From Pseudorhodoplanes sinuspersici (lineage in GTDB: Bacteria; Pseudomonadota; Alphaproteobacteria; Rhizobiales; Xanthobacteraceae): a stretch of DNA of 64,000 nt. Position 1 is the first letter of the stretch. The number at the start of each line of letters is the position of its first letter. Of this stretch, positions 8,057-16,786 are shown piece after piece. Below the pieces are notes generated by a model. That model was not told the DNA's origin, made no database searches, and saw only the letters and a list, made by a program, of their open reading frames with translations. The stretch lies in NCBI RefSeq assembly GCF_002119765.1, contig NZ_CP021112.1, forward strand, positions 310,001 through 374,000, written 5' to 3'. A program made the translations under genes and the position numbers.

Positions 8057-8374
8057 ATGGCGAAGAAGCAGTCGCAACGCGCGAAAGCCGCAAACCAGAT
8101 GACTAAAGATCTCGGCCGTTGGGACGACGAAGGCGGGGCGCCAGCCGTGCCGTCGCCCTTGCGCTACGATGTGGGCGGCTTGCCGGAGACGGAGCGCCGC
8201 CTTTTGGAATCTCTCGGCGCCGCCTTGGTTGGAGCGTGGCATGATCTGCCGACCGATATTCAGCGGATCATCTTTCAGCGAGCGACTGCCGACAAAGCCT
8301 ATGATCCCGCAGAACTGAGCTCTCGAATCGCGCGCTTCCTGCATGATCACAAGGGCGCTTCCGGCGCCCGGTAG
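8057..8374 (+). CDS. conserved small hypothetical protein
   Basis: A 105-residue soluble protein with a basic N-terminus (MAKKQSQRAKAANQMTKD) and a helical C-terminal half (DLPTDIQRIIFQRATADKAY, then DPAELSSRIARFLHDHK). No known domain is recognised beyond resemblance to small alphaproteobacterial hypothetical proteins. It lies 53 bp after the PRC-barrel gene in the same direction and about 100 bp before nhaA. No strong ribosome-binding site precedes ATG 8057. Confidence 0.65.
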   Translation: MAKKQSQRAKAANQMTKDLGRWDDEGGAPAVPSPLRYDVGGLPETERRLLESLGAALVGAWHDLPTDIQRIIFQRATADKAYDPAELSSRIARFLHDHKGASGAR

Positions 8375-8472
8375 GCGCTGCGGCGACGCGCGCACCTATC
8401 TCCCCGGCTGGTATCCGACCAGAGTCGGACGTTTGGCAATTGCCGCCGGCAGATAGAACGAAAGTTTGTGGA

Positions 8473-9786
8473 ATGAGTGACGGACTCGCGCAACTTCCTA
8501 GCGAGCCGGCAGACCGGGTTGCGAGACCGTTTATACGGTTTCTGCGCATCGAGGCGATGGCCGGCATCGTCCTGTTGCTCAGCGCGCTCCTCGCGCTTCT
8601 TATCTCCAATACGACATGGTCCGTACAATTCCTCGCCTTCTGGGAAATGCCCGCGGGATTCACCCTTGGCGAATTGGAATTCTCCCGTTCGCTGAAACAT
8701 TGGATCAACGATGGGCTGATGACGCTCTTTTTTTTCGTCATCGCCCTCGAGTTGAAGCGCGAGCTGGTGCTGGGAGAGTTGCGCAATCCGCGGATGGCCG
8801 TGCTGCCCGTGGCCGCCGCTCTTGGGGGAATGGTGGTACCGGCTGGGCTGTTTCTGCTGCTGGTCGGCGGCGGGCCGGGAGCGAGCGGCTGGGGCACCGT
8901 CATGTCCACCGATACCGCCTTCGTCATCGGGTGCCTCGCTATCCTGGGGTCTCGCGTTCCGCAGAGCTTGCGGCTGTTCCTGCTCTCTCTCGCGATCTTC
9001 GACGACATCGGCGCCATTCTGGTCGTCGCGATCGGCTATGGCGGAAGCTTGAACTGGATCGCGATCGGCCTGGTTAGTCTCGGGCTTGCCGTCGTGGCCG
9101 GGATCGCGCGGCTGGGCATCCGCAGCATTCCCGTCTATTTCGCCGTCGGCGGCGGCATCTGGCTGGCGCTCGACGCATCGGGCATCCACGCGACACTTGC
9201 GGGCGTGATTCTCGGATTGATGACCCCGGCGCGAAGCTGGGTGAGCGACAGGCGTCTACATGCCATATTTGACCGGGTGATCGCCTATCCTCCCGGTGAC
9301 CACTGGAGCGGCGACAAGGCGGCGCGCCGCGACCTCCGTCAGGCCGGCGTTGCTGCCCGCGAGGCCTTGTCCCCGATCGAACGCCTTGAATTCGCTCTCC
9401 ATCCCTGGGTGGCGTTCATGATCATGCCGCTCTTCGCCCTCGCGAACGCGAGCGTCCCGATAGCGGCGGCGAGTTTCGACCACACTCTTATCACGGCCAT
9501 CTTCGCTGCCTTCGTCGTCGGCAAGCCCGTCGGGGTCGTGCTGTTCAGCGTCCTGGCCGTGAAGCTGCGCGTAGGACTCCTTCCGGACGAGCTGCCGTGG
9601 AGCCTGTTAGCGGCCGGGAGCCTGTTGACCGGCATCGGTTTCACCATGGCGTTGTTCATTGCCGAACTGGCTTTCGACTCCGCCCTTCTGGACTCCGTCA
9701 AGCTTGGCGTCATGGGCGCTTCGATCGTCTCAGCGGCGGCCGGCTTCCTGGCTTTGATCTGGCTGACATCGTCTCGCAGGCAATAA
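8473..9786 (+). CDS. nhaA: Na+/H+ antiporter NhaA
   Basis: A complete NhaA-family antiporter of the inner membrane, exchanging Na+ for H+ in pH and salt homeostasis. Visible hallmarks are LKHWINDGLMTLFFFVIALE near residue 75 of the open frame, MSTDTAFVIGCLAILGSRVP near residue 155, and the paired aspartates of IFDDIGAILVV that bind the ion. The helical end ITGIGFTMALFIAELAF-type segment (here LLTGIGFTMALF) is present. The frame begins at 8440 but ATG 8473 (MSDGLAQLP) fits the family better. Either start lacks a strong ribosome-binding site. It is intact inside a decayed neighbourhood. Confidence 0.95.
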   Translation: MSDGLAQLPSEPADRVARPFIRFLRIEAMAGIVLLLSALLALLISNTTWSVQFLAFWEMPAGFTLGELEFSRSLKHWINDGLMTLFFFVIALELKRELVLGELRNPRMAVLPVAAALGGMVVPAGLFLLLVGGGPGASGWGTVMSTDTAFVIGCLAILGSRVPQSLRLFLLSLAIFDDIGAILVVAIGYGGSLNWIAIGLVSLGLAVVAGIARLGIRSIPVYFAVGGGIWLALDASGIHATLAGVILGLMTPARSWVSDRRLHAIFDRVIAYPPGDHWSGDKAARRDLRQAGVAAREALSPIERLEFALHPWVAFMIMPLFALANASVPIAAASFDHTLITAIFAAFVVGKPVGVVLFSVLAVKLRVGLLPDELPWSLLAAGSLLTGIGFTMALFIAELAFDSALLDSVKLGVMGASIVSAAAGFLALIWLTSSRRQ

Positions 9787-9811
9787 TACGCCAGCTGCCT
9801 GCTGTGCGGCC

Positions 9812-10039
9812 TCACGACAATTTCCATTCTTGTTCTGATCGGCGGAACGTCGCCTGATGCCTCATCGAAATGACACGAATTTCGACCGCCATGCCAAGGA
9901 AGGCATCGCTCATCCCCACGAAGCTGCCGGCTACGGGAGTCACCTGCCGGATGTCTCGTCCCACTGCGATGGGAATCAGATTGACGCCGCCGACGCTGCG
10001 TTTCGTCGGATCGAAGGTGATCCAGCCCGCGCCCCCGCA
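9812..10039 (-). pseudogene. transglutaminase-like family protein, C-terminal relic
   Basis: On the minus strand, in a frame without its own start, 10039-9812 reads CGGAGWITFDPTKRSVGGVN, then LIPIAVGRDIRQVTPVAGSF, then VGMSDAFLGMAVEIRVI, and stops with TGA at 9812-9814. This is the ending of bacterial transglutaminase-like proteins, in which GWxxFDPT holds the catalytic Asp and GRDxxxVxPxxG follows. The N-terminal two-thirds, with the catalytic Cys and His, are gone, and an IS3 fragment abuts the break near 10035. The gene was therefore cut by the insertion or a later deletion. Confidence 0.75.
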
Positions 10040-10161
10040 TTCTTCGCTCGGATATCGACCGCCGGCACCGGAGGTCTTCGCCTAGTCAGCCCCACATCAG
10101 ATGGTCAAAATGAAATCTATAAACTAACATTCAGATCGGACCACCAACTGGGGGCTGGTCA
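10035..10161 (+). mobile_element. IS3-family element, 3' end relic
   Basis: The plus strand ends an open frame with PPHSSLGYRPPAPEVFA and a stop at 10083-10085. (R)PHSSLGYRPPAPE is the signature C-terminus of IS3-family OrfB transposases. Downstream, GGGGGCTGGTCA at 10150-10161 looks like the terminal inverted repeat of such elements (TGACCAGCCCCC on the other strand). Everything upstream of the last 17 residues is missing. The right end stops 3 bases before the ATG of the VOC gene at 10165, so the insertion replaced whatever lay upstream of that gene. Confidence 0.75.
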
Positions 10162-10164
10162 ACC

Positions 10165-10801
10165 ATGCTGAATGACGAAGCCATCATCCATCCCAGGCTG
10201 CAGCACATCGGTCTGACGACAGCCAATCTCGACCGTCTGGCGGAATGGTATCGTGTGGTGCTCTGCACACGGCTGGTCTATCTGTCCGGCAATCCAATCG
10301 GTGCGCCGGAGAGCGGCTTCAAGGTCCGGGCCGGCTGGTTCAGCAATGATGCCGCCAATCACCGGATCGCCGTGGTTGAAATTCCCGGCCTCGAATTCGA
10401 CAAAGACCGGTCAAAGCACACGCGGCTTCAGCACATCGCCTTCGAGTATCGCACGCTCGACGACCTGCTTGGCACCTATGCCCGGCTGAAGGCGCTCGGC
10501 ATCGTGCCGGTGCTGGCGGTCAATGAAGGCGCGCAGACCGCCTTCTATTACGACGATCCTGACCGCAACAATGTCGAGCTCGGCGTCAGTAATTTCGGCG
10601 ATTACCGCGACAACTGGTCCTCGATCCGAGCACATGCAGAACTCGCCCGATTTCGTCCGCAAGCCGCTCGGTGTCGATGTTGATCCCGACAAGATGATCG
10701 AGGCCCGCAACGCCGGCGCGTCGCCCTGGGACATCCACAAACGCGCCTGGAAGAACGAGTTCGCCCCGGCCGAGCCCTTCAATCCGCTCGTGTTGCTCTG
10801 A
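10165..10801 (+). pseudogene. VOC / extradiol dioxygenase-like gene with one-base frameshift
   Basis: The first 150 codons encode a vicinal-oxygen-chelate protein (PRLQHIGLTTANLDRLAEWY near residue 10, TRLQHIAFEYRTLDDLLGTY near residue 89, YYDDPDRNNVELGVSNFGDY near residue 130), resembling biphenyl-2,3-diol dioxygenase relatives. After SSI the frame turns into nonsense. One base out of phase it continues with EHMQNSPDFVRKPLGVDVDP and ends at 10801 with FNPLVLL. One extra C near 10626 explains this. It may be a true mutation or a sequencing error. The start lies 3 bases behind an IS end, so its original promoter is lost. Confidence 0.8.
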
Positions 10802-10821
10802 ACCGGATATTGAGCATCACC

Positions 10822-11087
10822 ATGACCGAGCGTTCAGTTGAAAATGCCAACTTCGTCTTCTTCGGCGGTTCGAGCGGCATCGGCCGGGCGACTGCGATCG
10901 AACTCGGCCGCCGCAAGGCTGGGTAAAGCTCCTGACGGAAGCCTCGGCCGCAGATGCCAACGGCGCAGTCCTGCGCAATCCCAAGCGCTATCATCCCGAG
11001 CCGCTGTCGCTCGATCCCATCGACGCGGCAAAGCTCTGGGCGATCACCGAACAGATCGCGCTGAAGGGCGGCGTGAAGCTGCCATGA
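10822..11087 (+). pseudogene. SDR gene with large internal deletion
   Basis: ATG 10822 begins MTERSVENANFVFFGGSSGI and GRATAIELGRR, the nucleotide-binding N-terminus of a short-chain dehydrogenase. At about 10920 the frame ends (KAG stop). In the adjacent frame a C-terminal tail follows directly (AKLWAITEQIALKGGVKLP, stop at 11085-11087). The roughly 170 residues between, including the catalytic Tyr-Lys, are gone. The two ends therefore look like the remains of one SDR, or of two related ones, joined by deletion. Which SDR group it belonged to cannot be told. Confidence 0.65.
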
Positions 11088-11189
11088 TCGTGTTCGGAGC
11101 ATCTTCGTTCCAGGACAACTTGGAGCGAAGCACATGGCCCTCACAGCACACGATTTCAGCCTTGGAACAGCGGCTATGGGCCGCCGTGC

Positions 11190-11411
11190 CTTACTGGCGC
11201 GCTGAGGTTCATCACCAGATTGCCGAAGGCGATCTCGTCCACACGCACAAGACCCATCACGGCACGCATCTCGGCTCTTTCCTCGGCATCGCACCGACCA
11301 GGCGCGTCACCCGCTTCTCGGTGATGGACATCATGCAACGGGCAGATCACCGACCACTGGACCGTCGCAGACGGCGCCGGGCTCCTGGCGCAACTTCGCG
11401 GTGAGCGCTGA
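11190..11411 (+). pseudogene. SnoaL-like cyclase (ester cyclase) relic
   Basis: One frame gives EGDLVHTHKTHHGTHLGSFL followed by GIAPTRRVTRFSVMDIM. The next frame takes over near 11337 with NGQITDHWTVADGAGLLAQL and ends RGER at 11409-11411. Together they are the C-terminal two-thirds of a SnoaL-like polyketide cyclase/ester cyclase, with the conserved GDxVxxHxTxxGTHxGxFxG core. The N-terminal part is not recognisable. The overlap of its upstream frame's ATG (11084) with the SDR stop is probably accidental. It precedes the intact SDR at 11463 and may once have shared its operon. Confidence 0.7.
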
Positions 11412-11462
11412 GGCACGCAGCGGACCTCCCCAACCACCAACTCGACACTGAAAGGATATGCC

Positions 11463-12215
11463 ATGTCCAACACCTCCCAATCCCTCGCCGGCAAAGTCGC
11501 CCTCGTGACCGGCGGCTCGCGCTCGATCGGCGCCGCCATCGCCAAGCGTCTCGCAGCCGATGGTGCTGCTGTTGCACTCACCTACAGCGCCTCGCCGGAG
11601 AAAGCCGAGCAGATCGTTGCCGCGATCGCTGCAGCTGGCGGCCGTGCCGTCGCCATCGAAGCCGACGCCGGCAATCCGGAGGCCGTGCGCGCGGCCATAC
11701 GCAAGACAGTCGAGACGTTCGGCACGATCGACATTCTCGTGAACAACGCCGGGCTTGGTCTCGGGGGACCGATCGACGAGATCCCGTTCGAGACCTACGA
11801 GCGCATGATCGCCGTCAACGTGACGGGCGTATTCGTCGCGACGCAAGAAGCTGTCCGTCATATGAAGGCCGGTGGGCGCATCATCCACATCGGCTCGTCC
11901 ATGACACGCTACGCCGCCTTCCCGCAGGCCTCTCTCTATACGCTCACCAAGGGAGCGATCACCGGCTTCAACCGCAGCCTCGTGCGTGATCTCGGCCCGC
12001 GCGGCATCACCGTCAACACGGTGCACCCCGGTCCGACCGATACCGACATGAACCCGGACGGCGGCCCGGTTTCCAAGATCGTTGGCCCCGGCATGGCCAT
12101 TGGCCGTTACGGCCAGCCGCATGAGATTGCGAGTGTCGTCGCCTTCCTCGCAAGCCCCGAGGCCGCGTTCGTCACCGGCGCCGACATCGTCGCCGACGGT
12201 GGCCTTACCGCCTGA
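11463..12215 (+). CDS. short-chain dehydrogenase/reductase, 3-oxoacyl reductase-like
   Basis: A full-length 250-residue SDR: TGGSRSIGAAIAKRLAADGA near residue 16 (nucleotide binding), NNAGLGLGG near residue 94, catalytic Ser in IGSSMTRYA, and YTLTKGAITGFNRSLVRDLG with the Tyr-Lys pair. It ends GADIVADGGLTA, the usual family C-terminus. AAGGATATGCC precedes the ATG and supplies the ribosome-binding site. It sits 38 bp before an NADP-binding reductase gene in the same direction, so the two are probably co-transcribed. The substrate is unknown. Confidence 0.93.
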   Translation: MSNTSQSLAGKVALVTGGSRSIGAAIAKRLAADGAAVALTYSASPEKAEQIVAAIAAAGGRAVAIEADAGNPEAVRAAIRKTVETFGTIDILVNNAGLGLGGPIDEIPFETYERMIAVNVTGVFVATQEAVRHMKAGGRIIHIGSSMTRYAAFPQASLYTLTKGAITGFNRSLVRDLGPRGITVNTVHPGPTDTDMNPDGGPVSKIVGPGMAIGRYGQPHEIASVVAFLASPEAAFVTGADIVADGGLTA

Positions 12216-12253
12216 TCCAATCGAACTCCAACGCAAAACAAAGGATACGTATC

Positions 12254-12856
12254 ATGAAAAGCATCGGCATTCTCGGCGCAGGCAATATCGGTCAGGCGTT
12301 CGCCAGCGCGCTTGCAAAGAACGGCATCGGCGCCACCATCGTCAACAGCCGCGGCCCGGAAACACTCGCGGCACTCGTTCGCGAACTTGGCCCAGGCATC
12401 ACCGCCGGCGCGCGCGAAGAAGTGGCGTCCAAGGACATCGTTCTCGTTGCTATCAATTGGTCGAAGCTCCCGGGCGCGCTCGCGGGCCTGCCGGATTTCG
12501 CCGGCCGGATTGTCATCGACGCGAACAACTCGATTGAAGGTCCGCTGTTCAAACCTGCGGAGCTCAGCGGGCGTACCTCGAGCGAAGTGTTCGGCGGTCT
12601 TGTGCCCGGCGCACGCGTTGTGAAGGCCTTCAATCACCTTCAGCCGCATCTGCTTTCCGGCGATCCACGTGCCGAGGGCGGTCGCCGGGTGCTGTTCTAC
12701 TCAGGCGATGATGCGGCGGCCAAGGCCGAGGTCCGCGCGCTCATCGATCGGCTGGGCTTCTCCGGTATCGATCTCGGCCCGCTCGCCATTGGGGCTCGCC
12801 TCGTGCAGTTTCCCGGCGGCCCCCTGCCAGCGCTCAATCTCGTCCACTTCGCCTAA
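12254..12856 (+). CDS. NADPH-dependent F420 reductase-like / NADP-binding protein
   Basis: A 200-residue protein with an N-terminal Rossmann fold (SIGILGAGNIGQAFASALAK), DIVLVAINWSKLP near residue 60, VIDANNSIEGP near residue 93, and the LVPGARVVKAFNHLQPHLL block typical of the F420_oxidored/NADP oxidoreductase coenzyme F420-dependent family as found in non-methanogens. It ends GGPLPALNLVHFA, close to the family end, so it is complete. Such proteins are often encoded next to SDRs in stress or quinone-related loci. Cofactor and substrate cannot be read from sequence. AAGGATACG lies upstream of the ATG. Confidence 0.9.
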   Translation: MKSIGILGAGNIGQAFASALAKNGIGATIVNSRGPETLAALVRELGPGITAGAREEVASKDIVLVAINWSKLPGALAGLPDFAGRIVIDANNSIEGPLFKPAELSGRTSSEVFGGLVPGARVVKAFNHLQPHLLSGDPRAEGGRRVLFYSGDDAAAKAEVRALIDRLGFSGIDLGPLAIGARLVQFPGGPLPALNLVHFA

Positions 12857-13314
12857 GCCGCGGCTCTGGCCGCGAAAGAGACCCCGACTCCCAAGAAGGG
12901 GAAGAAGCGAGCGTCGAAACGCGTTTGAGCCGAGGGCATTCTTTCAAGGTGGCCGATGTCGGACTGCTTTCATGCGCCGCCAGCGGGACCCGACAAGGTC
13001 TTGGACGTGCGGCACCAGACACTCGGTCCGAGATCGTGAGACGTTTCCAGTGATCGTGGAAAATCGACACCGTGGGGGTCTCCGGTGCTTAATCGGAGAA
13101 AGCGCGGGAACCTTTTCCTCAGATCAATCGGCATCCCATTGGAACCATGGGTCGTATAATGCGTCGTATGGCGCGACCAACCGGTGTGCCAGTCGCGCCT
13201 TAGTCGTGGGCGGCGAAACCTCCAAAGGCGCGCCGCGTTTTTGCCGAAGTCCTACGCGGCGGATGAACTGAAAAGCAGGTGCAACAGGCGCTGGATTGCG
13301 GCTAGAGTTACCAA
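12857..13314. other. intergenic stretch with possible coding debris
   Basis: About 460 bases. Right after the reductase stop, one frame reads AAALAAKETPTPKKGKKRAS with a stop near 12929. This looks like the basic tail of a lost protein but has no start. The rest has no convincing frame. No terminator hairpin with a T-tract was found. Confidence 0.35.
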
Positions 13315-13895
13315 ATGGCCCGTACGGACATGCCTGCCGCCATTGCGGAGGTTTTTATCACAAACCAGCTTGAGCGGAGGCCTCCTCCGCGCCCGATTAC
13401 TTTCGGGAAAAGCTCACTTCAAGACCTCGCAGGCCTTATGGCTAACCACCATTCGGACGTTTTACCCCGTCTGATTCAACTGGCGCCGGAGATTTGCGAC
13501 GCCGATTCCGCAGGTGTCAGCGTTCTCGACGGGACCGTGTTTCGTTGGCTTGCGCTACAGGGAAAGTTGGCAGTTTTTGAGGGCGCAACTACGCCGCGCG
13601 ATCATAGTCCTTGCGGCGTTTGCCTCGACAATCGCAACGCCATCCTGATGGAGCGACCTGAGAGGGTCTATGAGTGGATTCGTGAGGCTAACATTACAGT
13701 GCCTGAGGTCTTCTCGTTCCGCTTTATGTGGGCGCAAGGACCTAGGCACCCTTTGGGTCGTCGCGAAGGAAGGCCGTAAATTCGACAAGGGTCATGCCAG
13801 AGTTCTCACGGAGCTCGCCAGTTTTACGGGCGAACAGCGGTTCTTCGGAAACGATCGTGTCGCCACCAGATCCCAAGAAGTAGATCGCCCTCAGC
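13315..13895 (+). pseudogene. GAF-domain protein relic (sensor kinase-like N-terminus)
   Basis: The frame from 13315 contains ICDADSAGVSVLDGTVFRWL and GATTPRDHSPCGVCLDNRNA, then ERPERVYEWIREANITVPEV. This is a GAF domain of the kind placed before HWE/HisKA_2 histidine kinases or in stand-alone light/redox sensors. Near 13735 the frame breaks and the next frame continues with LGTLWVVAKEGRKFDKGHAR and VLTELASFTG, the last part of the domain. After that, similarity ends near 13835 and no kinase domain follows. It is a truncated, frameshifted relic. Confidence 0.75.
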
Positions 13896-14040
13896 GGAGC
13901 CTCGCTTAACGGCACTACTCCGATTTCCCTGCCGTCGGAGACGGCCATAAGAATTGAGAGCGAGCAATGTTCCTTACCGACACAGGCCAAATAAACAGCA
14001 CCAGTTGCTACGCACTTGCCCCGCCCTCATTTTCCCAGCG

Positions 14041-14271
14041 CTATATCCAGCTAACTGTTGGATCTGAAGTTGTATCGATAGTTAAATCCCGCGCCGGCGG
14101 TTGAAATCGCTTCCGTCCTTCGCCGTCAAGCCAGTCTTCAATATCGGCTAGATCGTTGAGCGCTTTCTGGCGCTTTAACTGCAGGCGACCTTCGTCGTGA
14201 GAATGTGCTGTTTTCGAGCGGGCTCGCGCGTCTTCAGCGCGGTCGCGGTAATCGTCAGCCTGTCTGGGCAT
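14041..14271 (-). CDS. small hypothetical protein
   Basis: A 76-residue charged protein beginning MPRQADDYRDRAEDARARSK and predicted to be mostly helical. The strong point is a ribosome-binding site: on the minus strand GGAGG lies 5 bases before the ATG. The N-terminal pattern (RQADxYRxRAEDxR) recalls small rhizobial hypothetical proteins of 60-80 residues. No function is known. Because it lies between relics, it may itself be truncated; the C-terminal part (TIDTTSDPTVSWI) is less protein-like. Confidence 0.5.
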   Translation of the reverse strand: MPRQADDYRDRAEDARARSKTAHSHDEGRLQLKRQKALNDLADIEDWLDGEGRKRFQPPARDLTIDTTSDPTVSWI

Positions 14272-14568
14272 CGGAGCCTCCGTTTACGAGCCCCGCATTC
14301 CAATATAGCAACTTCAACGATAGGCCGCCAGGCATGGATCTTCCTCGATCAAATTCTGAGCATTCATCGACCACATTTGCTATCTTCGCTGGCCCTTCAA
14401 TCTTCATTTAGCACGCATCGGCGATTTGCGCGTAGCGCTGAATCGGCATCCGCGAACCGCCGAGTGTTGGCTCAACCTGCCCCGTCACCAGCAGCGATCC
14501 GATCCTGTAGGCGCCGGTGGCTGAGAGACCATAAGCACTCCCGCCTGAGCATCCCGCGGAGAGCGGTC

Positions 14569-14733
14569 ATGCCAAACCACTCCGAAAGCACTCGTCAACA
14601 CATCGCGGCATTAGACGCCGAGATCCTACGTCAGCAGCACACAACCGATCAGCTTCGCGCAACCTGGCATCCGTGTTCTGATGTTGAGCGGCAGCTGCAG
14701 GTATTAAAGGAGAGTGTCGCTCTCTTGAAATGA
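14569..14733 (+). CDS. small hypothetical protein, possible
   Basis: A 54-residue frame, MPNHSESTRQHIAALDAEIL then RQQHTTDQLRATWHPCSDVE, predicted helical with heptad-like Leu spacing. GGAGAG lies 5-10 bases upstream of the ATG. A longer open frame reaches back to 14197 but that part is Arg/Ser-rich nonsense. I do not recognise a family. Kept because start signal and composition are reasonable; it could still be chance. Confidence 0.35.
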   Translation: MPNHSESTRQHIAALDAEILRQQHTTDQLRATWHPCSDVERQLQVLKESVALLK

Positions 14734-16088
14734 ACCGGAAGAGCCAACGCGAATTACAAGTAAGTCAGCGTCCGTCGGTCCCTTGCCAGTCGGATATGGA
14801 CACCACACGCACTCGAACAGCTTGTTCTACCGATTTCCCACGAATGCGTTTGGGGATGACTGTAACGCTCACAGTTCTGTAAGCGAGGCTCGCTGAATGT
14901 CCGCTTCACGCCGTCAGCAGATCGGAATGCAGAAAGCCCGGCCATCCCAACGACCGGGCTCCTGGGTAGACCTTATTATCGGCCCGAGGACCGCTAAAGT
15001 GTCTTCTGCCAGCGTTACTCCGATTTCACTACAGACAGAGATACAGTAACAACGCGGTGGCGTGAGAAACGTTCCACACGCTCAATCGGCATCTGAGCTT
15101 ACACGCTGAGCGTCATCAGCGCACCCAGCGAATCTTCCTGCACACTCCCTTATAGGGCGCATAAACGGACGAGGCTGATGCCTTCTACGATGCAGGCTGC
15201 GCCTCGGCATCTTCTACTTGCCGTTCACGGCTCGAGGACGGTAGAGCCGAAATGTGTAATTCCACCCTGCGTAATCGGCAGGCAATTCCCGATCTTGCCG
15301 TGGCAGCCGCCAAACTGGGTGTCGATCGCGCAATCAGCGCTCTTCTTGCCGGTGATACTGTTGACCGAATAGGCGTCGTAATCGTTCTTCTCGAAGAAGC
15401 GCTTTCCGCACCATCGACTGCTGGCGAAACGACGGAAGATGGTTTCATCACACGGAGAAGGGTGAAAGGAAACAGATTGATCCGGATTACGTGACGCACT
15501 GGATGCCAGCGCCACCTGCGCCGCGCTAACACTTCACTACATGTGGTGTGACCCCGCTCGTTTTTCACGGCTTTTGATTTGATTCCCCTAGCCTCAGCAC
15601 TCATCGCAATTCTCACGTCCCGACCCCATATTAGTGTGAGGATCACCGATGATCATCTTGCGTTTTGGACGTAAATTGAAATTGCCTTCGACACGATTCA
15701 TCAAACATCAGCTTTTGATGATGATGTTGCAGGACGAGATACTGTCCTCTCCCTCTGAAAAGCCATTCAATGCAGTGAAATCACCCGCCATTGCAAAAAT
15801 GAGACGACTGGCTGCGGAACGACCGAAAACCGGGGCGGACTAAATAAGATCTCTTGAAGATCCATCACAAGCAGTGCACAAAGGACACTTCAATGCCCCC
15901 CTATACAAGACCCCATAGGCCCACCCGAGGAGCCGAAGACCGTTCTTATTGGTCATAACCTTCGTCCGTTATTTTGCCCGCGGAGCGGTGCCGTTTTGCT
16001 GGGGGACTTACTGACATCGCGAGATGTTCGCAAGCACCAAACGGCGACGATGTGCGGTCACCGTTTCAGCTACGATAGCGCGATTTAA
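14734..16088. other. 1.35-kb stretch without a convincing gene
   Basis: No family was recognised here. Three things are worth recording. AGCCCGG...CCGGGCT forms a hairpin near 14936-14961. A minus-strand frame at 15225-15515 ends with a Cys-containing stretch (four Cys; KSADCAIDTQFGGCHGKIGN) that looks more protein-like than its neighbours. A 64-codon plus frame at 15649-15843 has GAGG 8 bases before its ATG. None has enough support to be called a gene. The stretch has more A+T than the core genes nearby, which fits decayed or acquired DNA. Confidence 0.4.
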
Positions 16089-16682
16089 TTATTCGATAAT
16101 TGCCGCGACATACCGCAAATTGGCATCAACAATCACAATCTTTTCGCCGAACTTTACGTAACGATACGGCTTCATCCATGGCATTTCGGCGACGATGCTG
16201 TCCGGCATTGGATTGAGCTTGACTGTTGCCGGCAACACGATGGCTTCCGAAATTTCAAATGGAGCCTTGGTGGCGTTAGGGTCTTTGTCTTGCGCGATCG
16301 CATTGACAATCGCCTGTTTTTGTTCGGCCGTAAAATTGAATGTATGGCTCAATATGGGCTGTTGGTCGTGCCGAAAAATCGCCTCGTTATGCGCCGCCGT
16401 TTCCTGTGAAGACGGCACGACCTGACCCGCGGCATTCGGTTTCTCGTTGTTGATCGGCTGCTCGGGCGGTGCAAGCCCAACAGTTGATTCCGGATTGTCA
16501 GCTTGCGGTCCAGCAAGCGCCGGGATCGTGGAGCCCTCTGGCTTTGCCATCGTGGGATCGGCACCAGCCTCGGCCGGGCTCGGCTTGATGGGTCCAGTAT
16601 CCTGAGCGGCGGCCAAACTTGTCATCGCCAGAATGGCCATGACGGCAAGCAAGGCACAGCGGACATGTGAGAACTTGCTCAT
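16089..16682 (-). CDS. secreted DUF1236-like protein
   Basis: A 197-residue exported protein. The start at 16682 (MSKFSHVRCALLAVMAILAM) is set by GAGGAGG 8 bases upstream; the open frame begins earlier at 16724. A signal peptide ends at about SLAAAQ. A Pro/Ala/Asn-rich linker follows, then FNFTAEQKQAIVNAIAQDK and a C-terminal PYRYVKFGEKIVIVDANLRY strand pair ending in VAAIIE, which resembles the DUF1236 repeat common in Bradyrhizobium periplasmic proteins. The next minus-strand gene upstream is a shorter paralogue, so the two form a pair. Function unknown. Confidence 0.8.
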   Translation of the reverse strand: MSKFSHVRCALLAVMAILAMTSLAAAQDTGPIKPSPAEAGADPTMAKPEGSTIPALAGPQADNPESTVGLAPPEQPINNEKPNAAGQVVPSSQETAAHNEAIFRHDQQPILSHTFNFTAEQKQAIVNAIAQDKDPNATKAPFEISEAIVLPATVKLNPMPDSIVAEMPWMKPYRYVKFGEKIVIVDANLRYVAAIIE

Positions 16683-16786
16683 GATCGAATCCTCCTCGCA
16701 ATCATTGCGAGACGCGTTGCTCATTCACAAGGAACAATGCATCGTTTGCAAAGCCGTTCCGCCGAGGCTGCAAGTCGAACCAGTGA

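Noticed and set aside
15252-15494. 80-residue plus-strand frame
   Set aside because: No family match and no ribosome-binding site; composition fits a shadow or random frame.
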